Positions 26,807 through 35,556 of a DNA stretch of 35,565 bases are shown one piece after another. The first letter of the stretch is position 1; the number at the start of each line of letters is the position of its first letter. The translations under genes and the position numbers were made by a program. The notes beneath the pieces are model-generated. The model was not told where the DNA came from. It made no database searches and saw only the letters and a list, made by a program, of their open reading frames with translations. The DNA comes from an uncultured Clostridia bacterium (GTDB lineage: Bacteria; Bacillota; Clostridia; TANB77; CAG-508). The stretch is taken from positions 1 to 35,565 of the forward strand of contig CANQWF010000006.1 of assembly GCA_947627485.1 (NCBI GenBank), in the 5' to 3' direction.

Positions 26807-27025
26807 ATGAAAAAAATATTAATTTTTTTAATTGAAAAATATCAAAAACACATCTCTCTTTTTTTAGAAGGTAAAGGGATAAAATGTAAATTTTATCCTA
26901 GCTGTTCAGAATATATGAAGCAAGCAATTATAAAGTATGGAGTTATTAAAGGATTCTTTTTAGGAATAAAAAGAATTTTAAAATGTAATCCTTTTTCAAA
27001 AGGAGGATATGATCCTATAGAATAA
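26807..27025 (+). CDS. yidD: Membrane protein insertion efficiency factor YidD
   Basis: 72 aa: [20 protein letters not shown], then [20 protein letters not shown] and [15 protein letters not shown], the full YidD pattern with its cysteines. It is a small peripheral membrane protein thought to assist YidC. It starts at an ATG behind AAGGAG, 8 bp after rnpA. Confidence 0.96.
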   Translation: MKKILIFLIEKYQKHISLFLEGKGIKCKFYPSCSEYMKQAIIKYGVIKGFFLGIKRILKCNPFSKGGYDPIE

Positions 27026-27064
27026 ATAGTGATTAAATAAAAAAATGCTCAAACGGAGGTTTAT

Positions 27065-27958
27065 ATGAGTTCAATTTCTAGTTTATTTGGATATATTTTA
27101 AATTTTATATATGAAATAGTTAAAAATTATGGTTTAGCAATAATTATATTTTCAGTTTTATTAAAATTAATATTATTACCATTATCTATAAAACAACAAA
27201 AAACAATGAAAAAGACTGCTAAGATTCAGGGAAAAGTAAAAGAAATACAAGACAAGTATAAAAATGACCAAGTAAAAATGAATCAAGAGATGATGGATTT
27301 ATATAAAAGAGAAAACTTAAGTCCTTTTAGTGGATGCTTAACTTCTATAATTCAAATAATATTACTTTTTGCTATGTTTGGATTAGTTAGAAGTCCACTT
27401 ACATATATGAAAAAAATAGATACAGAAACATTAAATAATTATGTAGCAGAAATTAAACAAGAAGTTGGAGAAAATAGTATTAGTAGAAACTATCCACAAA
27501 TAAGTATTTTGAAATATGTAAATAATTATAAAACAACAGAAGACCCATTGTATATTAATATGGATTTCTTTGGATTAGATTTAAGCAATGTTCCACAAGA
27601 AAATTGGCAAGAGTGGCAAGTATATATAATTCCAGTATTATATGTTTTAACAACTATAATTTCGATGAAAATAACTTCAAAAATGACATCAACACAATCA
27701 AAAAGTAGCGATATTATTGAAGTAAAAAAAGAAGATAATAAGGAAAATAATAAGGATAATGAGATGAGTCCAGAAGAAATGACAGCTCAGATGAATAAAA
27801 GCATGACATGGTTTATGCCATTAATGTCTATTAGTATATCGATAATTGCACCACTTGGACTTGCTTTATATTGGTTAGTAAATAATATATTAATGATAGG
27901 CGAAAGATTAATATTAAATAAAGTTATAAAATCAGAAGGGGAGGAGCAAAATGGGTAA
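27065..27958 (+). CDS. yidC: Membrane protein insertase YidC/OxaA
   Basis: 297 aa. Membrane spans lie near residues 18-40 (GLAIIIFSVLLKLILLPLSI), 92-110 (LTSIIQIILLFAMFG), 188-205 and 255-285 (FMPLMSISISIIAPLGLALY). The positive QQKTMKKTAKIQGKVKEIQ, hairpin loop and the arginine in span 1's usual place replaced by lysine (VLLKLILLP) fit the Firmicutes type. It inserts membrane proteins with or without Sec. No lipoprotein signal is present. It starts at an ATG behind ACGGAGGT. It overlaps jag by 8 bp. Confidence 0.95.
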   Translation: MSSISSLFGYILNFIYEIVKNYGLAIIIFSVLLKLILLPLSIKQQKTMKKTAKIQGKVKEIQDKYKNDQVKMNQEMMDLYKRENLSPFSGCLTSIIQIILLFAMFGLVRSPLTYMKKIDTETLNNYVAEIKQEVGENSISRNYPQISILKYVNNYKTTEDPLYINMDFFGLDLSNVPQENWQEWQVYIIPVLYVLTTIISMKITSKMTSTQSKSSDIIEVKKEDNKENNKDNEMSPEEMTAQMNKSMTWFMPLMSISISIIAPLGLALYWLVNNILMIGERLILNKVIKSEGEEQNG

Positions 27959-28640
27959 AAAAATAATTTCCCAAGGGAAAACAACAAATGAAGCTATTGA
28001 AAATGGCTTAAAAGAATTGAAAGTATCAAAAGATATGGTAGATATAAAAGTTATAGAAGAAGAAAAAAGGAGTTTCTATAACATCCTTGCTCCAAGAGTC
28101 GTAAAAGTAGAGCTAACAGTAAAAGAAAAAGAAGATTTGGTAAAGGAAAAAAATAATAAAGAAAAAAAAGAAAAAAAAGTAAATACAAACGAGAAAGAAA
28201 TAGAAGAAGCCACAGAACAATTAAATAATTTTTTAGGCAAGTTTTTAAAAGATGGGATAACATATAAAACGGAAGTAAAAGATTACGAAATATATGTAGA
28301 CATACAAGGAGAAAATGTAAATTATTTAATTGGATATAGAGGTGAAAATATAAATGCTTTTCAAACTATATTGTCATCAATAGCTAACAAGAAAAGTTCA
28401 GCAAAAATAAGAGTTTACTTAGATATAGCAGGATATAGAGAAAAGAGACAAAAGACTTTAGAAGAATTAGCAGAAAAAATAGCAAGAACAGTAGTAAGAA
28501 CAGGTAAACCGGTTACTTTAGAGCCAATGACAGCATATGAGAGAAAAATTATTCATACAAAATTACAATCACACAGTAAAGTAGAAACAGTTAGTAAAGG
28601 AGAAGAACCTTATAGAAAGGTTGTAATAAAATTAAAATAA
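27951..28640 (+). CDS. jag: RNA-binding protein Jag/KhpB
   Basis: 229 aa in the order Jag-N (GKTTNEAIENGLKELKVSKD), a lysine/glutamate linker, a KH domain (VNYLIGYRGENINAFQTILS) and an R3H domain (RKIIHTKLQSHSKVETVSKG). KhpB works with KhpA in RNA binding and cell elongation control. It starts at an ATG behind GGGGAGGAG inside the end of yidC. Its two CGG triplets are out of frame (ACG GAA, CCG GTT). Confidence 0.94.
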   Translation: MGKKIISQGKTTNEAIENGLKELKVSKDMVDIKVIEEEKRSFYNILAPRVVKVELTVKEKEDLVKEKNNKEKKEKKVNTNEKEIEEATEQLNNFLGKFLKDGITYKTEVKDYEIYVDIQGENVNYLIGYRGENINAFQTILSSIANKKSSAKIRVYLDIAGYREKRQKTLEELAEKIARTVVRTGKPVTLEPMTAYERKIIHTKLQSHSKVETVSKGEEPYRKVVIKLK

Positions 28641-28701
28641 GAACAAAGCGACGCAGTCGCCCTTTGTTCTTGAATAGGAAAAATTTGCAATTTTTCCTAT
28701 T
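28639..28701 (+). terminator. Two hairpins after jag
   Basis: First AAGAACAAAG-CGAC/GTCG-CTTTGTTCTT (28639-28671, two-base bulge), then a perfect 13-bp stem (28673-28685 with 28689-28701) built on ATAGGAAAAAT. Neither has a long U-tract. The same ATAGGAAAAAT core recurs in the hairpin at 33147-33194, so the second is probably a dispersed repeat that also ends transcription. Confidence 0.55.
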
Positions 28702-28712
28702 TAATAAAAAGC

Positions 28713-28764
28713 GAGGGACACACCTTATTCTATGAGAAATACCCGTAACTAAGGTGTGTCCCTC
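28713..28764. repeat. Perfect 15-bp hairpin with GGGACA ends
   Basis: GAGGGACACACCTTA (28713-28727) and its exact complement (28750-28764), with a 22-nt loop. The GGGACA/TGTCCC motif also forms the stems of the 112-bp repeats, which suggests one family of palindromic repeats. Confidence 0.65.
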
Positions 28765-28830
28765 AAACATTGTAAATACTAAATAGAATAAAGGCATTAT
28801 TTTTAAACCATACAAATAAAGGAGAATAAA

Positions 28831-30208
28831 ATGTCAACAATAGTAGCAATATCAACTGCACCAGGAATTGGTGGAATAGGAATAGTAAGAATGAGTGGAG
28901 AAGAATGTTTTAATATATTAGAAAAAATATTTAAAGCCAAAAATCCAGAAAAAATAGAAGATATAAAAGGATACACAATAAAATATGGTAATATAATAGA
29001 TCCTAAAACAAATGAAAATATAGATGAAGTATTAGTATCATACTTTAAAAAACCTAAGAGCTATACAACAGAAAATATGTGCGAAATAAACTCTCATGGT
29101 GGAAATATTGTTATAAAAAAGATATTAGAATTATGCTTAAAAAATGGTGCTAAACTTGCTATGCCAGGAGAATTTACCAAACTCGCTTTTTTAAATGGAA
29201 GAATAGACTTAAGTCAAGTCGAATCAATAATTGATATTATAAATGCTAAAACAGATAAAGAATTAAAAGCATCAATGAACCAATTAGAAGGTAATCTTTC
29301 TAAAACACTTGCAAATATAAAAAAACAAATTTTAGATTTACTTGTAGATATAGAAGCTTCCATAGATTATCCGGAGTATGATGTAGAAGAAGTAACAGAA
29401 GAAAAAGCTAAAAATAAATTAAATGAAATTGAGCAAAAATTAAAGTTATTATATAATTCTTTTGAAAATGGTAAGATAATAAAAGAAGGAATAAAGGTAG
29501 CAATTATAGGTAGACCTAATAGCGGAAAATCATCTTTATTAAATACTATTTTAAATGAAGATAGGGCTATTGTTACAGAAATAGAAGGAACAACTAGGGA
29601 TACTATAGAAGAGTTTGTAAGTATTAAAGGGATTCCATTTAAAATAATTGACACAGCAGGAATTAGAGATGCAGAAAATGAAGTAGAAATTATTCGGAAT
29701 AAACAAGTCAAAAAAAGTAGCGGAAAATAGCGATTTAATTATAGCTATGTTTGATAATTCTAAACCTTTAAATAAAGAAGATAAAGAAATATTAGAATTT
29801 ATAAAAAACAAAAAAGCTATAATTTTATTAAATAAGATTGATTTGAAAGAAAGCAATTTAGAAAAATGTAAAGAAATTATAGATACCAATAAAAAAGTTT
29901 TAAAAATTTCTTTGGCTTCAGAACCAAATTTAAACGGTTTATATAACGAACTTGATATAATGTTTGGTTTGAGTGAAATAATGCCTGAGAATGAGATTAT
30001 GATTACAAATATACGACACAAGGAATTAATCGAAGATGCTTTAAATCATGTGAGAGAGGCAAAGAAATCTTTAGAAGATAATATGCCAATAGATATAGTA
30101 TCAATTAATATAAAAGAAATTATGCAAGATTTAGGAAAAATTACAGGAGATAATGTTAGTGAAGATGTAATAAAGGAAATTTTTTCAAAATTTTGTTTAG
30201 GTAAATAA
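28831..30208 (+). CDS. mnmE: tRNA modification GTPase MnmE, read through a +1 shift at CGG
   Basis: 288 codons, then CGG (29695-29697); skipping the C continues for 170 residues, 458 aa in all. The first frame has the folate-binding N-domain ([45 protein letters not shown]) and the G-domain motifs [17 protein letters not shown] and DTAGIRD. After the shift come [27 protein letters not shown] (G4), the helical domain and the C-terminal FCLGK with the catalytic cysteine. With MnmG it makes the cmnm5 group on U34. The zero frame stops 10 codons after the CGG. mnmG follows by 23 bp. Confidence 0.94.
29695..29697 (+). other. CGG +1 recoding site 7 (mnmE)
   Basis: In frame the codons read GAA ATT ATT CGG AAT AAA. 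Dropping the C gives ATT GGA ATA AAC AAG, matching the conserved Ile-Gly-Ile of MnmE. Confidence 0.92.
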
Positions 30209-30231
30209 AATTGTAAAAGAAGGGATAGTAA

Positions 30232-32106
30232 ATGGGTTATAATGCAGGAGAATATGATGTAGCAGTAATTGGAGCAGGACATGCAGGTTGCGAGGCGGCA
30301 CTTGCATGCGCAAGAAAAGGACATAAAACATTACTTTTTTCTATAAGTTTGGAATGCATTGCAAATATGCCATGTAATCCTAATATTGGAGGAACATCAA
30401 AGGGACATTTAGTTAGAGAGATAGATGCTTTAGGTGGAGAAATGGGAAAAAATATAGATAAGACATTTATACAGTCGAGAATGCTTAATACTTCAAAAGG
30501 CCCGGCCGTCTATTCTCTAAGAGCACAAGCAGATAGAAAAAAATATCAACAAGAAATGAAACATACATTAGAAAAACAAGAAAATTTGTCAATTAAACAA
30601 GCAGAAATAGTTGATATAAAAGTTGAAAATGGAGAAGTAAAAGCTGTTGAGACAAATATAGGAGCCATTTATAATGTAAAAGCTGTAGTTGTTGCTACAG
30701 GCACATATTTAAAAGGGAAAATATATATAGGAGAAGTAAACTATGAAAGCGGTCCAGATGGTGTTTTTCCTGCTAATAGATTGTCTGATGCCTTAAAAAG
30801 ATTAGGAATAAAACTTGTTAGATTTAAAACGGGAACACCTGCTAGGGTAAATAAAAGAACTATTGATTTTTCTAAAATGGAAATACAAGAAGGGGATAAA
30901 GATATTGTTCCATTTTCATTTGAAAATGAACCTAAAGAAATAAATCAAGTCCCTTGTTATTTAACATATACAAATGAAAAAACACACGAAATTATTAGAC
31001 AAAATTTACATAGATCGCCTTTATATGCAGGTCAGATTGAAGGGACAGGACCAAGGTATTGTCCTTCTATAGAAGATAAAGTTGTAAGGTTTAGTGATAA
31101 AGAAAGGCATCAAATATTTATAGAACCTATGGGAGAAAGCACAGAAGAAATGTATGTGCAGGGAATGAGCTCATCACTTCCAGAAGAAGTACAAATAGCT
31201 ATGTACAGGACAATTCCTGGATTAGAGCATGTTGAATTTACAAGACCAGCTTATGCAATTGAATATGATTGCATAGATCCATCTCAATTAAAGTTATCAT
31301 TAGAACTAAAGAATGTAAAAGGAATGTTTTTAGCAGGTCAAATAAATGGAACTTCTGGATACGAAGAAGCAGCAGCACAAGGAATAATTGCAGGAATTAA
31401 TGCAAGTCTGCAGATTGAAGGAAAAGAACCTATTATATTACATAGGTCAGATGCATATATTGGAGTTTTAATAGATGATATTGTTACAAAAGGAACAAAT
31501 GAACCATATAGAATGATGACTTCAAGAGCTGAATATAGGTTATTATTAAGACAAGACAACGCAGATTTAAGATTAACACCAATTGGACATGATGTAGGTT
31601 TAATATCAGAGGAAAGATATAAATCATTTTTAACAAAACAAGAAAATATAAAAAATGAGATTGAACGTTTGAAAACAGTAAGTATAAAACCAACAGAAGA
31701 AACAAATAAATTTCTTCAAAACAATGGTTCTACACCACTAACTCATGGAGTTAAATTAATAGATTTGTTAAAAAGAAGCGAGCTTTCATATAAAGCACTA
31801 GTAAAAATTGATGTAGACAGACCAAAACTAACAAGACAAGAAGCTGAACAAGTAGAAATACAAGTAAAATATGAAGGATATATAAAGTTGCAATTAGTAC
31901 AAGTAGAAAAATTTAAAAAATTAGAAACAAAGATGCTACCAGATGATATAGATTACAAAAATCTAAAAGGAATAAGCTTAGAAGCAAGACAAAAATTGGA
32001 TAAGTTTAGGCCTATATCAATAGGACAAGCATCTAGAATATCGGGAGTTTCACCTGCTGATATAGCAGTTTTACTAATTTATTTAGAACAAAGAAGAAGA
32101 AAATAA
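30232..32106 (+). CDS. mnmG: tRNA uridine-5-carboxymethylaminomethyl modification enzyme MnmG
   Basis: 624 aa, usual length. FAD-binding start [20 protein letters not shown]; then [58 protein letters not shown] and the C-terminal helical part ending [19 protein letters not shown]-type (here [20 protein letters not shown]). It forms the tetramer with MnmE that modifies U34 of several tRNAs. It starts at an ATG behind AAGGGA. All six CGG triplets I found in it are out of frame. Confidence 0.97.
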   Translation: MGYNAGEYDVAVIGAGHAGCEAALACARKGHKTLLFSISLECIANMPCNPNIGGTSKGHLVREIDALGGEMGKNIDKTFIQSRMLNTSKGPAVYSLRAQADRKKYQQEMKHTLEKQENLSIKQAEIVDIKVENGEVKAVETNIGAIYNVKAVVVATGTYLKGKIYIGEVNYESGPDGVFPANRLSDALKRLGIKLVRFKTGTPARVNKRTIDFSKMEIQEGDKDIVPFSFENEPKEINQVPCYLTYTNEKTHEIIRQNLHRSPLYAGQIEGTGPRYCPSIEDKVVRFSDKERHQIFIEPMGESTEEMYVQGMSSSLPEEVQIAMYRTIPGLEHVEFTRPAYAIEYDCIDPSQLKLSLELKNVKGMFLAGQINGTSGYEEAAAQGIIAGINASLQIEGKEPIILHRSDAYIGVLIDDIVTKGTNEPYRMMTSRAEYRLLLRQDNADLRLTPIGHDVGLISEERYKSFLTKQENIKNEIERLKTVSIKPTEETNKFLQNNGSTPLTHGVKLIDLLKRSELSYKALVKIDVDRPKLTRQEAEQVEIQVKYEGYIKLQLVQVEKFKKLETKMLPDDIDYKNLKGISLEARQKLDKFRPISIGQASRISGVSPADIAVLLIYLEQRRRK

Positions 32107-32215
32107 ATTGTTGTTTGTTTCATGTTCGGTGAATTCAGGACAGTCCCAAAAATCCCCAAAATTGGTGATTTTTAGGGACAGTCCCTAGAATTCCCCAAAC
32201 ACAAACTACAATTTG
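32105..32215. repeat. Dispersed 112-bp hairpin repeat, copy 2
   Basis: Same inverted-repeat design as 19518-19629, starting at the mnmG stop and ending 35 bp before rsmG. The two copies differ at scattered positions, and several differences keep pairing in the stem, which points to selection or recent hairpin turnover. Confidence 0.85.
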
Positions 32216-32249
32216 TTTAATTAATTCAATAAAAAAGAAAGAGAAAATA

Positions 32250-32969
32250 ATGGAAGAAAAAGAATTTAAAAAGATAATGATAAATAATTTAAAAGAATTA
32301 AATATAGAATTAACAGATTTTCAATTAAAACAGTTTTATGAATATATGAATATTTTAATAAAATGGAATAAAGTAATGAATTTAACTAGAATTACGGAAC
32401 CAAAGGAGATTATAATAAAGCATTTTATAGATTCATTAACTATATTAGACAATATTAATGAAAACAGTAGTGTTATAGATGTGGGAACGGGAGCTGGTTT
32501 TCCTGGGATTCCAATAAAAATAGCTTTTCCGGATACTAAAATCATATTATTAGATTCATTGAATAAAAGAATAAAATTTTTAAATGAGGTTATAGAAAAG
32601 TTACAATTAAAGGATATAAATACAATACATGGAAGAGCTGAAGATTACGGGAAAGAAAAAAATCACAGAGAAAAATATGATATAGCAGTTGCAAGAGCTG
32701 TTGCACCATTAAATGTATTATTAGAATATCTAATGCCCTTTATTAAAATAGGAGGCAAATGCATTTGTATGAAAGGTTTAAATAGTGAAGGAGAAATATT
32801 AGAAAGCAAAAATGCTATAAAAATATTAGGAGGAGAATCAATAAAAACAAAGGACTTTTATATTCCTAATACTGATATTAAAAGAAGAATAATTCTAGTT
32901 GATAAGATAAAACAAACAAACATTAAATATCCTAGGAAGGCAGGGACACCTTCAAAGGAGCCACTTTAA
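32250..32969 (+). CDS. rsmG: 16S rRNA (guanine-N7) methyltransferase RsmG
   Basis: 239 aa: YMNILIKWNKVMNLTRITEP, VIDVGTGAGFPGIPIKI (SAM site), LLDSLNKRIKFL, VARAVAPLNVLLEYLMP and the family ending YPRKAGTPSKEPL. It methylates G527 of 16S rRNA. It starts at an ATG behind AAAGAGAAA, a weak site. It follows mnmG as in most Firmicutes. All CGG triplets in it are out of frame. Confidence 0.96.
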   Translation: MEEKEFKKIMINNLKELNIELTDFQLKQFYEYMNILIKWNKVMNLTRITEPKEIIIKHFIDSLTILDNINENSSVIDVGTGAGFPGIPIKIAFPDTKIILLDSLNKRIKFLNEVIEKLQLKDINTIHGRAEDYGKEKNHREKYDIAVARAVAPLNVLLEYLMPFIKIGGKCICMKGLNSEGEILESKNAIKILGGESIKTKDFYIPNTDIKRRIILVDKIKQTNIKYPRKAGTPSKEPL

Positions 32970-32972
32970 AAG

Positions 32973-33001
32973 TGTTCCACGTTTAACTAGGCTGTGAAAC
33001 A
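32973..33001. other. Split parS-like site
   Basis: TGTTCCAC (32973-32980) and GTGAAACA (32994-33001) match the two halves of parS (TGTTTCAC-GTGAAACA) with one mismatch but are separated by 13 bp. They lie between rsmG and parA, where parS sites are common. It may be a decayed site, an interrupted site, or only a hairpin. Confidence 0.3.
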
Positions 33002-33100
33002 CTTGATATTACTAGAGATTTTGCTGACAGGCAAAAATACAAATACTCCTAAAAAACGACAAAAAGCAAAAAAGAAAAATAGAAAATATTATATAAATTC

Positions 33101-33142
33101 ATTGACATATTGAATATATTTTTATATTATTAATATGTCAAT
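33101..33142 (+). promoter_or_regulatory. parA promoter within a palindrome
   Basis: TTGACA (33102-33107), 17-nt spacer, TATTAT (33125-33130). The 11-bp ATTGACATATT is repeated inverted at 33132-33142, so a second TTGACA-N17-TATATT faces the other way: a symmetric bidirectional promoter or an operator-embedded one. Confidence 0.55.
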
Positions 33143-33146
33143 AAAT

Positions 33147-33194
33147 ATTTTTGTTGTATAGGAAAAATCAAAGATTTTTCTATACAACAAAAAT
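33147..33194. repeat. 21-bp hairpin with one bulge in the parA leader
   Basis: The arms 33147-33169 and 33173-33194 pair over their whole length with one extra G. It contains ATAGGAAAAAT as in the hairpin after jag. It lies after the promoter, so it must fold in the parA leader and could attenuate. Another hairpin (33255-33283) lies just before the ribosome site. Confidence 0.6.
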
Positions 33195-33299
33195 GCTATA
33201 ATCACTATCGCCTTTGAGATTTGCTCTTTTTAGTCGCAAATTCAAATTGGCAAGAAGAAAAGTATGGCAAAGCCACTTTTCTTATATGGAGGGATAATT

Positions 33300-34067
33300 T
33301 TGAGTAAAATAATAGCAGTAGTTAATCAAAAAGGTGGAGTAGGAAAGACAACAACAGCAGTAAATATTAGTACAATACTCGCAAAAAAAGGAAAAAAAGT
33401 ATTATTAATAGATGAGGATCCACAAGGAAATGCAACAAGTGGATTAGGAATAGAAAAAGATTTAGAAAAGTCAATTTATGATGTAATTATAAATGACGTT
33501 GATATTGATGAAGTCATTGTAGAAAGTTCAATAAAAAATTTATATGTCTGCCCATCAAATATAAATTTAGCAGGTGCAGAAGTTGAATTAGTTCCAATGG
33601 AATCAAGAGAATTAAAGTTAAAGAAAAAAATTCAAAAAGTAGATGATAAATTTCACTATATAATAATAGATTGTCCACCATCATTAGGACTTCTTACAAT
33701 TAATGCATTTACAACAGCAAATTCATTACTTATACCAATACAATGTGAATACTATGCATTAGAAGGTGTTGGACAACTTATGAATACAGTAAATTTAGTA
33801 AAAAAACAGTTAAACAAGTCTTTATATATAGAAGGCGTAGTATTAACTATGAATGATGCAAGAACAAATCTTTCAAATCAGGTAATTAAAGAAGTAAAAA
33901 CATATTTTAAAGACAATGTATATAAAACGATAATTCCTAGAAATGTAAAACTAAGTGAAGCACCAAGTTATGGAATGCCAATAAGTGTGTATGCACCTAA
34001 ATCAAAAGGTGCAAGATGTTATGAAAAATTAACAAATGAAATTATAAAAGGACAAAAACATATTTAA
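33300..34067 (+). CDS. parA: Chromosome-partitioning ATPase ParA/Soj
   Basis: 255 aa. SKIIAVVNQKGGVGKTTTAV has the deviant Walker A; then KVLLIDEDPQGNATSGLG (Walker A'), YIIIDCPPSLGLLTINAF (Walker B), and the ending PSYGMPISVYAPKSKGARCY. It acts with ParB on origin segregation and DnaA control. I start it at the TTG at 33300 with GGAGGG 6 nt before it; the in-frame ATG at 33264 lies within a hairpin and lacks a ribosome site. Note DEDPQGN where many ParA have DLDPQGN. parB follows by 14 bp. Confidence 0.95.
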   Translation: MSKIIAVVNQKGGVGKTTTAVNISTILAKKGKKVLLIDEDPQGNATSGLGIEKDLEKSIYDVIINDVDIDEVIVESSIKNLYVCPSNINLAGAEVELVPMESRELKLKKKIQKVDDKFHYIIIDCPPSLGLLTINAFTTANSLLIPIQCEYYALEGVGQLMNTVNLVKKQLNKSLYIEGVVLTMNDARTNLSNQVIKEVKTYFKDNVYKTIIPRNVKLSEAPSYGMPISVYAPKSKGARCYEKLTNEIIKGQKHI

Positions 34068-34081
34068 AGGAGGATGACAAA

Positions 34082-34927
34082 ATGACAAAAAAGACAGGAT
34101 TAGGAAAAGGACTTAACGCTTTATTATCAAATAATATGATGGAAGAAGATGAAATTCAAGAAGGAGAAGTTATTCAGAATTTAAAAATTATAGATGTAGA
34201 ACCAAATAGAAATCAACCGAGAAGAAATTTTGATGAAGAATCTATTGAGGAATTAGCAAATTCTATTAAGGAATATGGAGTTATACAACCAATAATTGTT
34301 ACAAAACAAGATAATTTTTATCAGATTGTTGCAGGGGAAAGAAGATGGAGAGCATCTAAAAAAGCTGGAATAACTGAGATACCTGCAATAGTAAGAGAAT
34401 ATGATAAGCAAAAAAATAGTGAGATTGCTTTAATTGAAAACATACAAAGACAAGACCTAAATCCAATCGAAAAGGCAATGGCTATTAGAGAATTATTAGA
34501 TTCATACAATTTAACTCAACAAAAATTAGCAGATAAGTTAGGTATTAGTAGAAGTGGTCTTGCAAATACAGTTAGAATTTTAAATTTATCGCCAAAGGTT
34601 ATAGATTTAGTAAAAGAGGGAAAACTTACAGAGGGACATTGTAAAGCATTACTTGCTGTTGAAGACCCAGAGAAACAATATCAGGCAGCTATTCATATGA
34701 TTGAAAGTGGAGATAGCGTTAGAGAAGCTGAAAAACAAGTTAAAAACAAGAAAAAGAAATTACCAAATGATAGATACCAACCAATATATAGAGAGATAGA
34801 AGCTTCTTTTAGAAACTTTTTTGGAACAAAAGTTAAATTAGATGCTAAACAAAAGAGTGGAAAAATAATAATACAATACTCTTCAAATGAAGAATTAGAC
34901 AGAATTTTAAATTTAATTAATAAATAA
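34082..34927 (+). CDS. parB: Chromosome-partitioning protein ParB/Spo0J
   Basis: 281 aa: KTGLGKGLNALLSNN at the start, the CTPase/N-domain NRNQPRRNFDEESIEELANS and VAGERRWRASKKAG with ENIQRQDLNPIE, the HTH LTQQKLADKLGISRSGLANT, and a C-terminal dimer domain. It binds parS and spreads as a CTP clamp. It starts at an ATG behind AAAGGAGG. Confidence 0.96.
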   Translation: MTKKTGLGKGLNALLSNNMMEEDEIQEGEVIQNLKIIDVEPNRNQPRRNFDEESIEELANSIKEYGVIQPIIVTKQDNFYQIVAGERRWRASKKAGITEIPAIVREYDKQKNSEIALIENIQRQDLNPIEKAMAIRELLDSYNLTQQKLADKLGISRSGLANTVRILNLSPKVIDLVKEGKLTEGHCKALLAVEDPEKQYQAAIHMIESGDSVREAEKQVKNKKKKLPNDRYQPIYREIEASFRNFFGTKVKLDAKQKSGKIIIQYSSNEELDRILNLINK

Positions 34928-34999
34928 AAAATATATTTCATTATTCTATATAATGTATAAATAAATTATATACTTAAGAAATAAAAAGGAGAGATTTTA

Positions 35000-35506
35000 G
35001 TGGAAATGATCAATGACTTTATAAAATCGGATATATTTATTATTATTGTAGCAATAATAAATATATTACTATTAATATTGTATTTCTGTAATTTAACAAA
35101 ATTAAAAAAAATTAATAAAAATTATAAAAGATTTATGAAAAAGTTAGGAAATGGAAATAATATAGATGAAATGCTTCAAAAATATATTAATAGAGTAGAA
35201 GAAATAAGTGAAGATAATGAAAAAATTATAGATTTTTACAAACAATTAGACAAAAGAGTTTCTTTATGCATACAAAAGACAGGAATGATTAGATATAGTG
35301 CGTTTAAAGATACTGGAAGTGATTTAAGTTTTGCTCTAGCACTTTTAAATGAAAAAAATGATGGAGTATTATTAAATGGTATATATTCTAGAGAAATGTC
35401 TAATATTTATGCAAAACAAGTAGAAGAAGGAAAAGTTAAGAGCAAATTAACTGAAGAAGAAAAACAAGCTCTTGACATTGCATTAAATGTTACCAGTCAG
35501 ACTTAA
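35000..35506 (+). CDS. DUF4446 family membrane protein
   Basis: 168 aa. One N-terminal membrane span (about 11-31, IFIIIVAIINILLLILYF), then a cytoplasmic coiled coil and the DUF4446 core RYSAFKDTGSDLSFALALLN, DGVLLNGIYSREMSNIYAKQ and LTEEEKQALDIAL. The family is common right after parB in Clostridia; function unknown. It starts at a GTG behind AAGGAGAG. Confidence 0.92.
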   Translation: MEMINDFIKSDIFIIIVAIINILLLILYFCNLTKLKKINKNYKRFMKKLGNGNNIDEMLQKYINRVEEISEDNEKIIDFYKQLDKRVSLCIQKTGMIRYSAFKDTGSDLSFALALLNEKNDGVLLNGIYSREMSNIYAKQVEEGKVKSKLTEEEKQALDIALNVTSQT

Positions 35507-35530
35507 AAATTAAAACAGTAGAGAAAATGT

Positions 35531-35556
35531 AGGGGTCGGCGCCCTCGACGACCCGC
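35531..35556. repeat. GC-rich palindrome at the window end
   Basis: GGGTCG (35533-35538) pairs with CGACCC (35549-35554) inside a GC-rich stretch that continues to the window edge, in sharp contrast to the AT-rich surroundings. It resembles the short GC-rich REP-type repeats scattered in Clostridia genomes and is probably cut off by the window. Confidence 0.55.

Noticed and set aside
33264-33299. parA start at ATG 33264
   Set aside because: It lies in a hairpin with no ribosome site; TTG at 33300 has GGAGGG at good spacing and gives the usual length.
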